Of a DNA stretch of 64,000 nucleotides, positions 47,688 through 57,807 are shown in pieces. Location: the NCBI GenBank assembly GCA_013823855.1, contig PNMW01000035.1, positions 1 to 64,000 of the forward strand, written 5' to 3'. The stretch's first letter is position 1; every line of letters begins with the position of its first letter. The notes beneath the pieces are model-generated. The model saw only the letters and a program-made list of their open reading frames with translations. It had not been told where the DNA came from and ran no database searches. The DNA is from Lysobacteraceae bacterium (GTDB taxonomy: Bacteria > Pseudomonadota > Gammaproteobacteria > Nevskiales > Nevskiaceae). The translations under genes were made by a program, and so were the position numbers.

Positions 47688-48986
47688 ATGAAACAGAAAG
47701 TCCTCGTCATCGGCGGCGGTGGCCGCGAACACGCCATTGCCTGGAAGCTGGCCGCGTCGCCGCGTGTGGCGGAGGTGCTGGTGGCCCCTGGCAACGCCGG
47801 CACCGCGACCGAGTTCGGTTGCCGCAACATCGCCGTGGCGGTCGAGGACATCGATGGTCTGCTGAAGCTGGCCGCTGACGAAGCCGTCGACTTCACCGTG
47901 GTCGGGCCGGAAGTGCCGCTGTCGCGTGGCGTGGTCGATGCGTTCCGCGCCGCCGGCCGGCGCATCTTCGGGCCGACCCAGGCGGCCGCGCAGCTGGAAT
48001 CGAGCAAGGCCTTCACCAAGGCCTTCCTCGCCCGGCACCGGATTCCGACGGCTGGCTACGAGGTGTTCACCGAGGTCGAACCGGCGCTGGCGTACGTCGC
48101 CGCCCGCGGTGCGCCGATCGTGGTCAAGGCCGATGGTCTGGCCGCCGGCAAGGGCGTGGTGGTTGCCGAAACGGTCGCGCAGGCGCAGGACGCGATCCGC
48201 GACATGCTTGGCGGCGCCTTCGGTGGCGCCGGCGCCCGGGTGGTGATCGAGGACTTCCTGCACGGCGAGGAAGCCAGCTATATCGTCGTCGCCGCCGGCA
48301 CCCACTATGTGCCGCTGGCCTCGGCCCAGGACCACAAGCGGGTGTTCGATGCCGATCAGGGCCCGAACACCGGCGGCATGGGCGCCTATTCGCCAGCGCC
48401 GGTGGTGACCGCCGACGTCGACGCCCGGGTGCGTCAGCGGGTGATCGAACCGACGCTGGCCGGCATGGCGGCGGAAGGTCGTCCGTTCACCGGCTTCCTG
48501 TATGCCGGCCTGATGATCGATGCCGACGGCATGCCGAGCGTGGTCGAGTTCAACGCCCGTCTCGGCGACCCCGAGACCCAGCCGATCCTGATGCGGCTCG
48601 ATTCCGATCTGCTGAGCCTGCTCGAAGCGGCGGTCGATGGCGATCCGAACACCGCGCCGCCGGCCTGGAATCCGCAGGTCGCACTGGGCGTGGTGCTGGC
48701 CGCCGGCGGCTATCCGGGCGAGATCCGCAAGGCCGATGTCATCTCCGGTCTCGACCGTGCCGATGCCGTCGACGCCAAGGTGTTCCACGCCGGCACCGCG
48801 CTCGATGCCAGCGGCCAGGTGATCACCAGCGGCGGGCGGGTGCTGTGCGTGACCGGGCTGGGGCCGACGGCGGAAGCCGCCCAGACCGCGGCCTATCGCG
48901 CTGCCGCGAATATCGACTGGACCGGTGTCCACTACCGGCGCGACATCGGCTATCGCGCCATTGCAAGGGAAAGGCAGGACCGATGA
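47688..48986 (+). CDS. purD: Phosphoribosylamine-glycine ligase
   Basis: The 432-residue ATP-grasp enzyme has VLVIGGGGREHAIAWKL at the N-terminus, VKADGLAAGKGVVVAE in the ATP-grasp core and EFNARLGDPETQPILMR near the active site. It makes glycinamide ribonucleotide in purine synthesis. purH is not beside it. Its stop overlaps the start of the next gene in ATGA. Confidence 0.96.
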   Translation: MKQKVLVIGGGGREHAIAWKLAASPRVAEVLVAPGNAGTATEFGCRNIAVAVEDIDGLLKLAADEAVDFTVVGPEVPLSRGVVDAFRAAGRRIFGPTQAAAQLESSKAFTKAFLARHRIPTAGYEVFTEVEPALAYVAARGAPIVVKADGLAAGKGVVVAETVAQAQDAIRDMLGGAFGGAGARVVIEDFLHGEEASYIVVAAGTHYVPLASAQDHKRVFDADQGPNTGGMGAYSPAPVVTADVDARVRQRVIEPTLAGMAAEGRPFTGFLYAGLMIDADGMPSVVEFNARLGDPETQPILMRLDSDLLSLLEAAVDGDPNTAPPAWNPQVALGVVLAAGGYPGEIRKADVISGLDRADAVDAKVFHAGTALDASGQVITSGGRVLCVTGLGPTAEAAQTAAYRAAANIDWTGVHYRRDIGYRAIARERQDR

Positions 48987-49477
48987 TCCGATCGGTGGCG
49001 GCGCTGGTGCTGGGTGTGGCGGGGGCAATCGTTGCCCGCGCAGAGACCTACGGCCGCCACGAACGGGTCGGCGTCCAGGCCGGACTCGGGATCGAGATCG
49101 TCGGCCGCCTCGATCCGGCAGCGACCGCCTCGACGCTGCGCGCGCGTGATGTGAAGTACTTCAATCGCCAGGGCGGCATGTGGGTGCGCTTCACGGTCGA
49201 CAACGGCGGCGTGCTGCCCGGCAGCCGCCTGAGGGTCGAGCGCCCGGTGCTCAAGGACCAGAAGGTCCGCCAGCGCGATGGCAGCGTCGAACATCGCCCG
49301 CTGGTCGAATTGCCGCTGTGCGTCGGCCGTACCCGGATCGACGTGCAGCTCAGCCTGTCCGACCGCTACAGCTACACCGCGCCCCTGACCCTGGGAGCGC
49401 CGGACGTGGCCAGGCTGGGCGCGGTCGATACGGCTCGCGAGTTCACCATCGAGCCGGCCTGCTCGGCAGCCTCGTAA
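48983..49477 (+). CDS. Exported retropepsin-like protein (PF05618-like) lacking the catalytic triad
   Basis: The 164-residue precursor has a signal peptide (MIRSVAALVLGVAGAIVARA). The mature part resembles the RimB/ATP-dependent zinc protease-like retropepsin family: IEIVGRLDPAATASTLRARD, GMWVRFTVDN, HRPLVELPLCVG, LSDRYSYTAPLTLG and a C-terminal PAC. The position expected to read D-T-G reads D44-P45-A46, so aspartic protease activity is unlikely. The three later cysteines and the signal peptide place it in the periplasm. It is translationally coupled to purD, with no obvious functional link. Confidence 0.7.
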   Translation: MIRSVAALVLGVAGAIVARAETYGRHERVGVQAGLGIEIVGRLDPAATASTLRARDVKYFNRQGGMWVRFTVDNGGVLPGSRLRVERPVLKDQKVRQRDGSVEHRPLVELPLCVGRTRIDVQLSLSDRYSYTAPLTLGAPDVARLGAVDTAREFTIEPACSAAS

Positions 49478-49717
49478 AGTGCCGGCATCAAGGCCCGAGG
49501 CGCGGTCCGGCAGGCGCATCGCCGAACAGCCCGGCCGCAGGCTGCGAGCGGATGCCGCTTCGCCTGCGACGGACGGTGGCACCGTTCGCGGATGAATTCG
49601 CGTGCCGAGGCCCAGTTCTTCGTCGCCCATTGCGGCCCGACCCAGATGGACGGCGACCACGACGGCGCTCCCCGCGAAAGCGAGCGCCGCCGCGCTAGGG
49701 CGGATCGGGCAGGCAAC

Positions 49718-49745
49718 AAAAAAGCCGCAGCAAGCCGCGGCTTTT
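49718..49745. terminator. Terminator after rho
   Basis: The stem AAAAAGCCGC / GCGGCTTTTT with an 8-base loop has A and T tracts on both sides and serves the minus-strand rho gene. The roughly 240 bases to its left, up to the retropepsin-like gene, hold nothing I can identify. Confidence 0.9.
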
Positions 49746-49762
49746 TCACATCCGGCCTGACT

Positions 49763-51640
<1,878 letters not shown>

Positions 51641-51656
51641 GTGGTACGAAGGATTT

Positions 51657-51992
51657 TCAGGCGGTGGCGAGATGCGGCTGCACGAACGCCGCAAGCGCGG
51701 CCTTGTGCACGGCACCCACCTGCGTCGCGGCAGGCTTGCCGTTCTTGAACAGGATCAGGGTCGGGATGCCGCGGATCGCGAACTTCGGCGGGGTGCCGGG
51801 ATTTTCGTCGACGTTGAGCTTGACGATCTTCAGCTTGCCCTGGGTTTCGACGGCGAGCTGTTCGAGCACAGGGGCGATCATCTTGCACGGCCCGCACCAT
51901 TCAGCCCAGAAATCGACCAGCACCGGGAGATCGCTCTGCAGCACGTCGGCGTCGAAGCTTGCGTCGCTGACGGCCGAGATGTTTTCGCTCAT
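51657..51992 (-). CDS. trxA: Thioredoxin 1
   Basis: The 111-residue protein has the active site [10 protein letters not shown], the cis-proline segment [11 protein letters not shown] and normal length. It reduces cytoplasmic disulfides. ATG at 51992 has GGAG at 7 bases; an in-frame TTG two codons upstream is less likely. trxA-rho opposite rhlB is a conserved gammaproteobacterial arrangement. Confidence 0.97.
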   Translation of the reverse strand: MSENISAVSDASFDADVLQSDLPVLVDFWAEWCGPCKMIAPVLEQLAVETQGKLKIVKLNVDENPGTPPKFAIRGIPTLILFKNGKPAATQVGAVHKAALAAFVQPHLATA

Positions 51993-52238
51993 GTACAAAC
52001 TCCGATGAGGTCCACGGCAAGCCTGTGGACGTTGGGAAATGACGGAATCCGGGGGACGCCGACGCGGGTTGTGCCCACCCGCACGTCAATGGTGTCGGGC
52101 CGCGCGCGTTCAATGCGCATGCCCGAACGATCTGCTTTAATAGCCGGAAGATTTTCGCGATTTCGACTGTGACGGCGCGACGCTTCGGTGCGCTTCAGTC
52201 GTTGTGATTAGCTGTATTTCAATCCAAGTTCCGATCAA

Positions 52239-53573
52239 ATGCAAGCCTTGTCCGACGCCGAGAGCAGCGACACATCGCGCCAGAAGCACCTGAGCAGCAC
52301 CTCTTTCGACAGCCTGCCGCTGCACGAGACGCTGAAGTCGAGCCTCGCTGCGATGGGCTACACGCACTGCACGCCGATCCAGGCCGAGACGCTGCCGCTG
52401 GCGCTGGCCGGCAAGGATCTGGCCGGCCAGGCGCAGACCGGCACTGGCAAGACGGCGGCGTTTCTGCTGGCCACCATGCATCACCTGCTGACCCAGCCGA
52501 GAGTCGGCGAGCCCGGTCAGCCGCGCGCCTACATCCTGGCGCCGACCCGCGAACTGGCGCTGCAGATCTACAACGACGCGGTGCAGCTCGGCGCCCACAC
52601 CGGCCTGAAGATGACAGCCGTCTACGGCGGCACCGGCTACGACACCCAGAAGACCGCGATCGCCGACGGCGTCGACATCCTGATCGGCACGCCAGGACGG
52701 ATGATCGATTTCTTCAAGCAGGGCATCTACAAGCTCAACGGCATCGAAGTGCTGGTGCTCGACGAGGCGGACCGGATGTTCGATCTCGGCTTCATCGCCG
52801 ACATCCGCTTCCTGATGCGGCGCATGCCGCGCCCCGGCTCGCGAATCAACTACCTGTTCTCGGCAACGCTGTCGCACCGCGTGCTGGAACTGGCCTACGA
52901 GCACATGAACAGCCCGACCCGGATCGAGATCCAGCCGGAGCAGGTCACTGCCGAACGGGTCCGGCAGTCGCTGATCCACGTCGCCAACGACGACAAGCTG
53001 CCGATGCTGATCGGCCTGATGCGTCATCACGCGCCGATCCGCACCCTGGTGTTCGTCAACACCAAGCGCGGCGCGGAAGATGTCGAAGCCGCACTCAAGG
53101 CCAACGGCTTCAACGCCGGTGTCTTGTCCGGCGACGTGCCGCAGAACAAGCGCGAACGTCTGCTGGCCGAGTTCAAGCTCGGCGAACTGCCGGTGCTGGT
53201 GGCCACCGACGTCGCCGCCCGCGGCCTGCATATTCCCGAGGTTTCGCACGTCATCAACTTCGACCTGCCGCAGGACAGCGAGGACTACGTGCACCGCATC
53301 GGCCGTACCGCCCGTGCCGGTGCCTCCGGCGACGCGATCTCGCTGTGCTGCGAGACCTGGGTTTATTCGCTGCCGGAGATCGAGAAGGCGATCGGCATGC
53401 GCATCCCGCAGTCGCTGAATCCGGATGACCTGATGCCGCAGGACTACATCAAGCCCAAGCACGTGCACCGCGATCGCAGCGGCGCGCCGCCGCGGCGCGA
53501 TGGTGGCGGGCGTCCGGGTGGTGGTCGTCCCGGCGGCGGCCGTCCGCGTTCGACACGACCTAATCGGGTCTAG
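52239..53573 (+). CDS. rhlB: DEAD-box RNA helicase RhlB
   Basis: The 444-residue helicase shows the Q motif region (GYTHCTPIQAETLP), motif I AQTGTGKT, Ia PTRELALQ, II DEAD, III SAT, V ATDVAARGLH and VI HRIGRTARAG. A Gly/Arg/Pro-rich tail (RRDGGGRPGGGRPGGGRP) follows. RhlB unwinds RNA for the degradosome. The start is ATG at 52239. Its TAG stop overlaps the stop of the next, convergent gene within CTAG. Confidence 0.95.
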   Translation: MQALSDAESSDTSRQKHLSSTSFDSLPLHETLKSSLAAMGYTHCTPIQAETLPLALAGKDLAGQAQTGTGKTAAFLLATMHHLLTQPRVGEPGQPRAYILAPTRELALQIYNDAVQLGAHTGLKMTAVYGGTGYDTQKTAIADGVDILIGTPGRMIDFFKQGIYKLNGIEVLVLDEADRMFDLGFIADIRFLMRRMPRPGSRINYLFSATLSHRVLELAYEHMNSPTRIEIQPEQVTAERVRQSLIHVANDDKLPMLIGLMRHHAPIRTLVFVNTKRGAEDVEAALKANGFNAGVLSGDVPQNKRERLLAEFKLGELPVLVATDVAARGLHIPEVSHVINFDLPQDSEDYVHRIGRTARAGASGDAISLCCETWVYSLPEIEKAIGMRIPQSLNPDDLMPQDYIKPKHVHRDRSGAPPRRDGGGRPGGGRPGGGRPRSTRPNRV

Positions 53574-54250
53574 ATCGGCAGTAGTTGCGGCAGCCGATCG
53601 ACGGCGGTAAAGCCCTCGATCACCCGGGGCTGAGCGGTCGAATCCGGATGGCGGATGGCCACGACTTCGCGAATGCCGTGCGCCTTTGCGGTCTTGAGCA
53701 CCGCAAGGCTGTCGTCGGCAAACAGCGCACGCGACGGATCGAATGGATGCTGCGCCCGCAGCGCCGGCCAGAAACGCGGGTCTTCCTTGGGCATGCCGAA
53801 GTCGTGCGAGGAGATCACCCGATCGAAATGCCGGTCGATGCCGGTGCGTTCCAGCTTGACCCGCCAGCTGCCCGGATGGGCGTTGGTGACCAGCCACAGC
53901 GGTCGGCCGCTGGCCCGCACGGCGGTCAGGAAGTCCTCGCTTCCCGGCAGCACGCGGATGCGATGCTGCAGCTCGATCTTCATCGCGGCGACGTCGAGCC
54001 CGGTGAACCGGCTCCAGTAGTCGAGGCAATACCAGTCGAGCGTGCCCTGGGTGGCCTGGAACTCGCGCGACAGCACGGCCCAGGCCTGGTCGTGCGCGAG
54101 TTGCCGACGCTCGGCAAAGCGCTGCGGCAGCAGCGTCAGCCAGAAGTGGTTGTCGAAGGCCAGATCGAGGACGGTACCGTCCATGTCGAGCAGCACGTGG
54201 TCGATCTGCGACCAGTCGATTGGCGCGGAATCCGCAGGCGTTCGAGTCAT
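53570..54250 (-). CDS. yrfG: HAD hydrolase, YrfG-like GMP/IMP nucleotidase
   Basis: The 226-residue protein has HAD motif I LLDMDGTVLDLAFDNHFW, motif II LVTNAHPGS, motif III with K in GMPKEDPRFW and motif IV LFADDSLAVL. The extended motif I with the D-N-x-F-W continuation is typical of YrfG, which dephosphorylates purine nucleoside monophosphates. ATG at 54250 is used; the frame extends to 54289 without support. It is divergent from cysQ. Confidence 0.87.
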   Translation of the reverse strand: MTRTPADSAPIDWSQIDHVLLDMDGTVLDLAFDNHFWLTLLPQRFAERRQLAHDQAWAVLSREFQATQGTLDWYCLDYWSRFTGLDVAAMKIELQHRIRVLPGSEDFLTAVRASGRPLWLVTNAHPGSWRVKLERTGIDRHFDRVISSHDFGMPKEDPRFWPALRAQHPFDPSRALFADDSLAVLKTAKAHGIREVVAIRHPDSTAQPRVIEGFTAVDRLPQLLPI

Positions 54251-54287
54251 GACCGCTATCATACCGACGCTCACCCACCGCTCCGAC

Positions 54288-55094
54288 ATGACCGCTCACA
54301 CGCTCGCCGATCTGCTCGATCCTGTCCTCGCCATCGCCATTGCCGCAGGCCAGGAAATCCTCGATGTCTACCAGTCCGACTTCGCGGTCAGCACCAAGGA
54401 CGACGCCTCGCCGCTGACCCAGGCCGATCTGCGCGCACACCGCGCGATCATCGCCGGGCTGGCCGCATTGACACCGGAGATTCCCTGCCTGAGCGAGGAA
54501 GACGCCGACATCGGCTATGAAACCCGCCGTGGCTGGCCCCGCTACTGGCTGATCGATCCGCTCGACGGCACCAAGGAATTCATCAAGCGCAACGGCGATT
54601 TCACCGTCAACATCGCGTTGATCGACGGTCACGAGCCGGTGCTCGGCGTGGTTCACGTGCCGGTCACCGGCACCAGTTACGTCGCGGCGCGCGAGGTCGG
54701 CGCCTTCGTGATCCGTGACGGGCGGCGCCGGGCGATCCGCACCCGGGCGACACCGGTCAGGCCGTCGCTGGTGGTCACCCAGTCGCACCGCGACGCGGCG
54801 CTGGATGCCTTCCTGGCACATGCGCCCGAGCACGATCAGATCAGCCGCGGTTCGTCGCTGAAGTTCTGCATGGTCGCCGAAGGGCTGGCCGACCTCTATC
54901 CGCGCACCGGCCCGACCAGCGAGTGGGACACCGCCGCCGCGCAGTGTCTGGCCGAAGTCGCGGGCGCCATCGTGCTGCGCCTGCCGGACTGGCAGCCGCT
55001 GCGCTACAACACCAAGGATTCGCTGCTCAATCCGGGTTTCGTGGTGATCGGCGATCCGGCCTATGGCTGGCGTGAACGGCTGAAGGCGGGCTGA
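54288..55094 (+). CDS. cysQ: 3-prime(2-prime),5-prime-bisphosphate nucleotidase CysQ
   Basis: The 268-residue member of the inositol monophosphatase superfamily has CLSEEDADIG, the metal-binding LIDPLDGTKEFIKRNGDFTVN and the late SEWDTAAAQCLAEVAGA. It removes the 3-prime phosphate from PAP formed in sulfate assimilation. ATG at 54288 fits the family N-terminus; an ATG at 54249 would overlap the divergent yrfG start. Its stop overlaps the next start by one base. Confidence 0.93.
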   Translation: MTAHTLADLLDPVLAIAIAAGQEILDVYQSDFAVSTKDDASPLTQADLRAHRAIIAGLAALTPEIPCLSEEDADIGYETRRGWPRYWLIDPLDGTKEFIKRNGDFTVNIALIDGHEPVLGVVHVPVTGTSYVAAREVGAFVIRDGRRRAIRTRATPVRPSLVVTQSHRDAALDAFLAHAPEHDQISRGSSLKFCMVAEGLADLYPRTGPTSEWDTAAAQCLAEVAGAIVLRLPDWQPLRYNTKDSLLNPGFVVIGDPAYGWRERLKAG

Positions 55095-55723
55095 TGGCGA
55101 CGCGGCTGCCGGCGCCGTACCGTGCACGCGTGCTCGGCTTCTGGAACGAGCTGGGTATCTCGCCAGGCCTGGTCAAGGCACGCCGGCTGCCGGTCTATGT
55201 CGAGGCCCAGCGTCTGCAGCCGATCGGCCTCGGCACCGACGGTCGCGACAAGCTGCTGGTGCCTGGTGCGGCGATCGCCTGGGCGGCGATGCGGATGGCT
55301 GCCGGCGAGGACGGCGTGGCGCTGCTGATGGTGTCGGCGTTTCGCAGCATCGATTACCAGGCCAGCCTGATCCGCGCCAAGCTGGCCAAGGGCCGGAGCA
55401 TCGACGACATCCTCACCGTCAACGCGCCGCCCGGTTGCAGCGAGCACCACACCGGCCGTGCGGTCGACATCGGCGAGGCCGGCTGTCCGCCGCTGGAGGA
55501 AGCCTTCGACCAGACCGAGGCATTCCGCTGGCTGACTGCCAACGCAGCGCGCTACGGCTTCACGATGACCTACCCGAAAGGCAACGCCGAGGGTTATCTG
55601 TACGAGCCCTGGCACTGGTGCTGGAAGAAGATCGGCGACAGCGAGCAGGGCGGGGCGCTGGCGACCGAAGCCGCCGTGCCGGCCGTTCAGTCGACGACGA
55701 CTTCCGAGAAATCCTTCGCCTGA
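55094..55723 (+). CDS. M15 family D-alanyl-D-alanine carboxypeptidase (VanY-like)
   Basis: The 209-residue protein carries the M15B zinc motif S116-x-H-x-x-G-x-A-x-D125 (SEHHTGRAVD) and the second zinc ligand in EPWHWCW near 175. SAFRSIDYQASL is also family-like. It should cleave the terminal D-Ala of peptidoglycan stems, but no signal peptide is visible, so its location is unclear. Its 3-prime end overlaps the convergent mtnC by 37 bases. It is translationally coupled to cysQ. Confidence 0.85.
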   Translation: MATRLPAPYRARVLGFWNELGISPGLVKARRLPVYVEAQRLQPIGLGTDGRDKLLVPGAAIAWAAMRMAAGEDGVALLMVSAFRSIDYQASLIRAKLAKGRSIDDILTVNAPPGCSEHHTGRAVDIGEAGCPPLEEAFDQTEAFRWLTANAARYGFTMTYPKGNAEGYLYEPWHWCWKKIGDSEQGGALATEAAVPAVQSTTTSEKSFA

Positions 55724-56370
55724 CGGTGGGCCGGAAACGGCCGGGCCCTGGCGTCGCGAATCAGCTGGCAGGTCTGCAGACCGGCTTCGCGGGCGGCGTC
55801 GAGTTCCTCGCCGATGTCGGACAGGAACAGCACGGACTCACCCGGCACGCCGATCCGTTCGAGGATCGTCCGGTACGAAGCGGCTTCGCGCTTCATGCCG
55901 ATCCGGGTGTCGAAGTAGCCGGAGAACAGCGGCGTCAGATCGCCGGCATCGGAGTGGCCGAAAATCAGTTTCTGCGCGGCTTCCGAGCCGGACGAGTAGA
56001 CGTACAGCGTCTTCCCCGCCGCATGCCAGTTGCGCAGGAACACCGGCGTGTCGGCGTAGACGTGACCTGCGAGTTCGCCGGCGGCATAGCCTTCGGCCCA
56101 GATCAGGCCCTGCAGATCCTTCAGCGGCGTGGCCTTGCGGTCTTCGGCGATCCAGCGTTCGAGCACGTCCGCCGCGTCATCGATGTTCGCGAAGCGGCGG
56201 CCTTCCAGCGCCGCGGCCGCGGCGATCTGCTCGGCGACATGGGCCTCGCTGGCGTATGCATGCAGATATCGGCGCAGATGCTGCCTCGCGTACGGAAACA
56301 GCGTCTGGTGCACGAAATCGATCGAGGACGTCGTTCCTTCGATGTCGGTGACGATGGCGCGAATGGTCAT
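55687..56370 (-). CDS. mtnC: Acireductone synthase (enolase-phosphatase)
   Basis: The 227-residue HAD protein starts AIVTDIEGTTSSIDFVHQTLFPYAR and has LYVYSSGSEAAQKLIFGHS and ESVLFLSDIGEELDAAREAG. It enolises and dephosphorylates diketo-methylthiopentyl phosphate in methionine salvage. It is the last of mtnB-mtnD-mtnC but is separated from mtnD by 161 bases containing a repeat and a hairpin. Its end overlaps the M15 peptidase gene. Confidence 0.95.
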   Translation of the reverse strand: MTIRAIVTDIEGTTSSIDFVHQTLFPYARQHLRRYLHAYASEAHVAEQIAAAAALEGRRFANIDDAADVLERWIAEDRKATPLKDLQGLIWAEGYAAGELAGHVYADTPVFLRNWHAAGKTLYVYSSGSEAAQKLIFGHSDAGDLTPLFSGYFDTRIGMKREAASYRTILERIGVPGESVLFLSDIGEELDAAREAGLQTCQLIRDARARPFPAHRQAKDFSEVVVD

Positions 56371-56410
56371 GGGGATGCGAATGGCGAATGCGTCATGTGG
56401 CGAGAGATGA

Positions 56411-56477
56411 GCCCTGCCCGACGGTTCGGCCGGGCGTTCGACCCGACTGCGAGCTGTGCTCGCAACACGGTCGGGTC
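56411..56477. repeat. REP-like palindrome related to the comM-ubiK repeats
   Basis: This stretch holds GCCCTGCCCG (56411-56420) and a nested palindrome at 56440-56477: outer arms GACCCGAC / GTCGGGTC and an inner core GCGAGCTGTGCTCGC (56449-56463). The same GCCCTGCCCG module and a 14-of-15 identical core occur twice near 2799-2835 and 2954-2990. It lies between mtnD and mtnC. Confidence 0.7.
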
Positions 56478-56492
56478 ACAGCCTGAAAACAG

Positions 56493-56516
56493 GAAGGCCG
56501 CCAGAAGGCGGCCTTC
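56493..56516 (-). terminator. Terminator hairpin after mtnD
   Basis: A perfect 10-base stem GAAGGCCGCC / GGCGGCCTTC with loop AGAA is followed on the minus strand by CTGTTTTC. It may reduce read-through from mtnD into mtnC. Confidence 0.75.
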
Positions 56517-56531
56517 GGTATCGCCGGGAGC

Positions 56532-57092
56532 TTAAGCCGCCTGCTGGTAGTGCGGCGCTTCCAGACGCGGGAAGCTGTCGGCGATCTTGTCGCCGGTGAA
56601 GTTGGCGACCCAGCCGTCCGGCGTGATGAACAGGCGAATCGCCTTGAAGTTCGGATTCGGGCCCATGTCGAACCAGTGGCGGACATTGGCCGGCACCGAG
56701 ATCAGGTCGCCCTTGGAGCACAGCACGCCGTGCACCCTGCCGGCGTCGCGGATGTAGAACAGCGCTTCGCCATCGACGAAGAAGCGCACCTCGAATTCGT
56801 CGTGGCGGTGCTCGCTGAGAAATTTCGTGCGCAGCACGTCCTTCTGCGGATGCGCCGGATGCAGGCTGATCACGTCCACCGACTTGAAGCCGTACTGGTT
56901 CATCAGCCGGTTCACCGAGCCGCGATAGGCCTCGATGATCTCGTCCTGCGTGGCCTGCGAATCCAGCGGCTTGCTGGCTTCCCAGCGCTCGAACTGCACG
57001 CCGATCTTTTCCAGCTGATCGCGGATGTCCTCGAACTTCGTGTACGTGGCTACCGGCCGCGCGTTTTCTTCGTAAATCCGGAGTTCACTCAT
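56532..57092 (-). CDS. mtnD: Acireductone dioxygenase
   Basis: The 186-residue cupin has the metal ligands in LSEHRHDEFEVRFFVDGEA and VRHWFDMG (H-x-H-x4-E then H). With iron it makes the 2-keto acid precursor of methionine; with nickel it gives an off-pathway product. ATG at 57092 overlaps the mtnB stop in ATGA. Confidence 0.95.
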   Translation of the reverse strand: MSELRIYEENARPVATYTKFEDIRDQLEKIGVQFERWEASKPLDSQATQDEIIEAYRGSVNRLMNQYGFKSVDVISLHPAHPQKDVLRTKFLSEHRHDEFEVRFFVDGEALFYIRDAGRVHGVLCSKGDLISVPANVRHWFDMGPNPNFKAIRLFITPDGWVANFTGDKIADSFPRLEAPHYQQAA

Positions 57093-57709
57093 GGGTTTCT
57101 CCTGTCGCTCCACAACTCGCATTCAAACATGAATTCCAGGGCCTCCAGACGGTAACGTGCTTCGCGCACCGTCCTGCCCCAGGTGTACAAACCGTGCCCC
57201 GCAATCAGATAGGCGGGGATGGCGGTTGGTTCCCGCATACGCGCCTCCACCTGTCGGGCCAGCCGGGCAATGTCCTGGTCGTTGCCGAACACCGGAATCC
57301 CGATGCTGACCGACGGATCGGTGATGCCGGGCAGGATCTTCAGCAGTTCGTAGCCTGACAGGACGATCGTCCCGGCACGACGCGACAGCACGGTATTGGC
57401 AACCGAATGGACATGCAGCACCGAGCCGATGTCCGGCGCGTGGCGGTAAAGCTGGGTGTGCAGCCCGGTTTCGTACGACGACTTGCGACCGCTCTGCAGC
57501 GGCTGGCCATCGACGTCGACGACCATGAAGTCGGCGCGCGTCAGTTCGCCCTTGTGTGCGCCGCTGGCGGTGATCAGCAGATGCCGTTCGTCGAGGCGGG
57601 CGGAAAAGTTGCCGCCGGTCGCCGGCACCCAGCCGCGCGCATGGAACAGCTTGCAGGACGCGATCAGGGCGTCGGCAAGCGCATCGGCATCGGGAAATTG
57701 CAGGTCCAT
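57089..57709 (-). CDS. mtnB: Methylthioribulose-1-phosphate dehydratase
   Basis: The 206-residue class II aldolase-like protein has PATGGNFSARLDERHLLITASG, the zinc ligands in SVLHVHSVANT and the second histidine in IAGHGLYTWG. It dehydrates methylthioribulose 1-phosphate. It is the first gene of the methionine salvage operon here; mtnA and mtnP are not in the window. Confidence 0.94.
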   Translation of the reverse strand: MDLQFPDADALADALIASCKLFHARGWVPATGGNFSARLDERHLLITASGAHKGELTRADFMVVDVDGQPLQSGRKSSYETGLHTQLYRHAPDIGSVLHVHSVANTVLSRRAGTIVLSGYELLKILPGITDPSVSIGIPVFGNDQDIARLARQVEARMREPTAIPAYLIAGHGLYTWGRTVREARYRLEALEFMFECELWSDRRNP

Positions 57710-57807
57710 CCGGGCTCCATGCGTGCCACAAGCGCGGCAGCCGGGTATCGAGGCCGCGCACAGTAGGACAAGGGCTGTGACAACGCAATGACGCGTTGGC
57801 GATTTCC

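Noticed and set aside
47037-49028. A 663-codon minus-strand frame opposite ppa and purD
   Set aside because: Both opposite genes are unambiguous; the frame is rich in His, Arg and Gly with no recognisable motif.
52137-55127. A 996-codon open frame on the minus strand opposite rhlB, yrfG and cysQ
   Set aside because: Its translation is low-complexity and Arg/Gln/His-rich with no domain. It arises because codon-position bias in high-G+C genes keeps the opposite frame free of stops.
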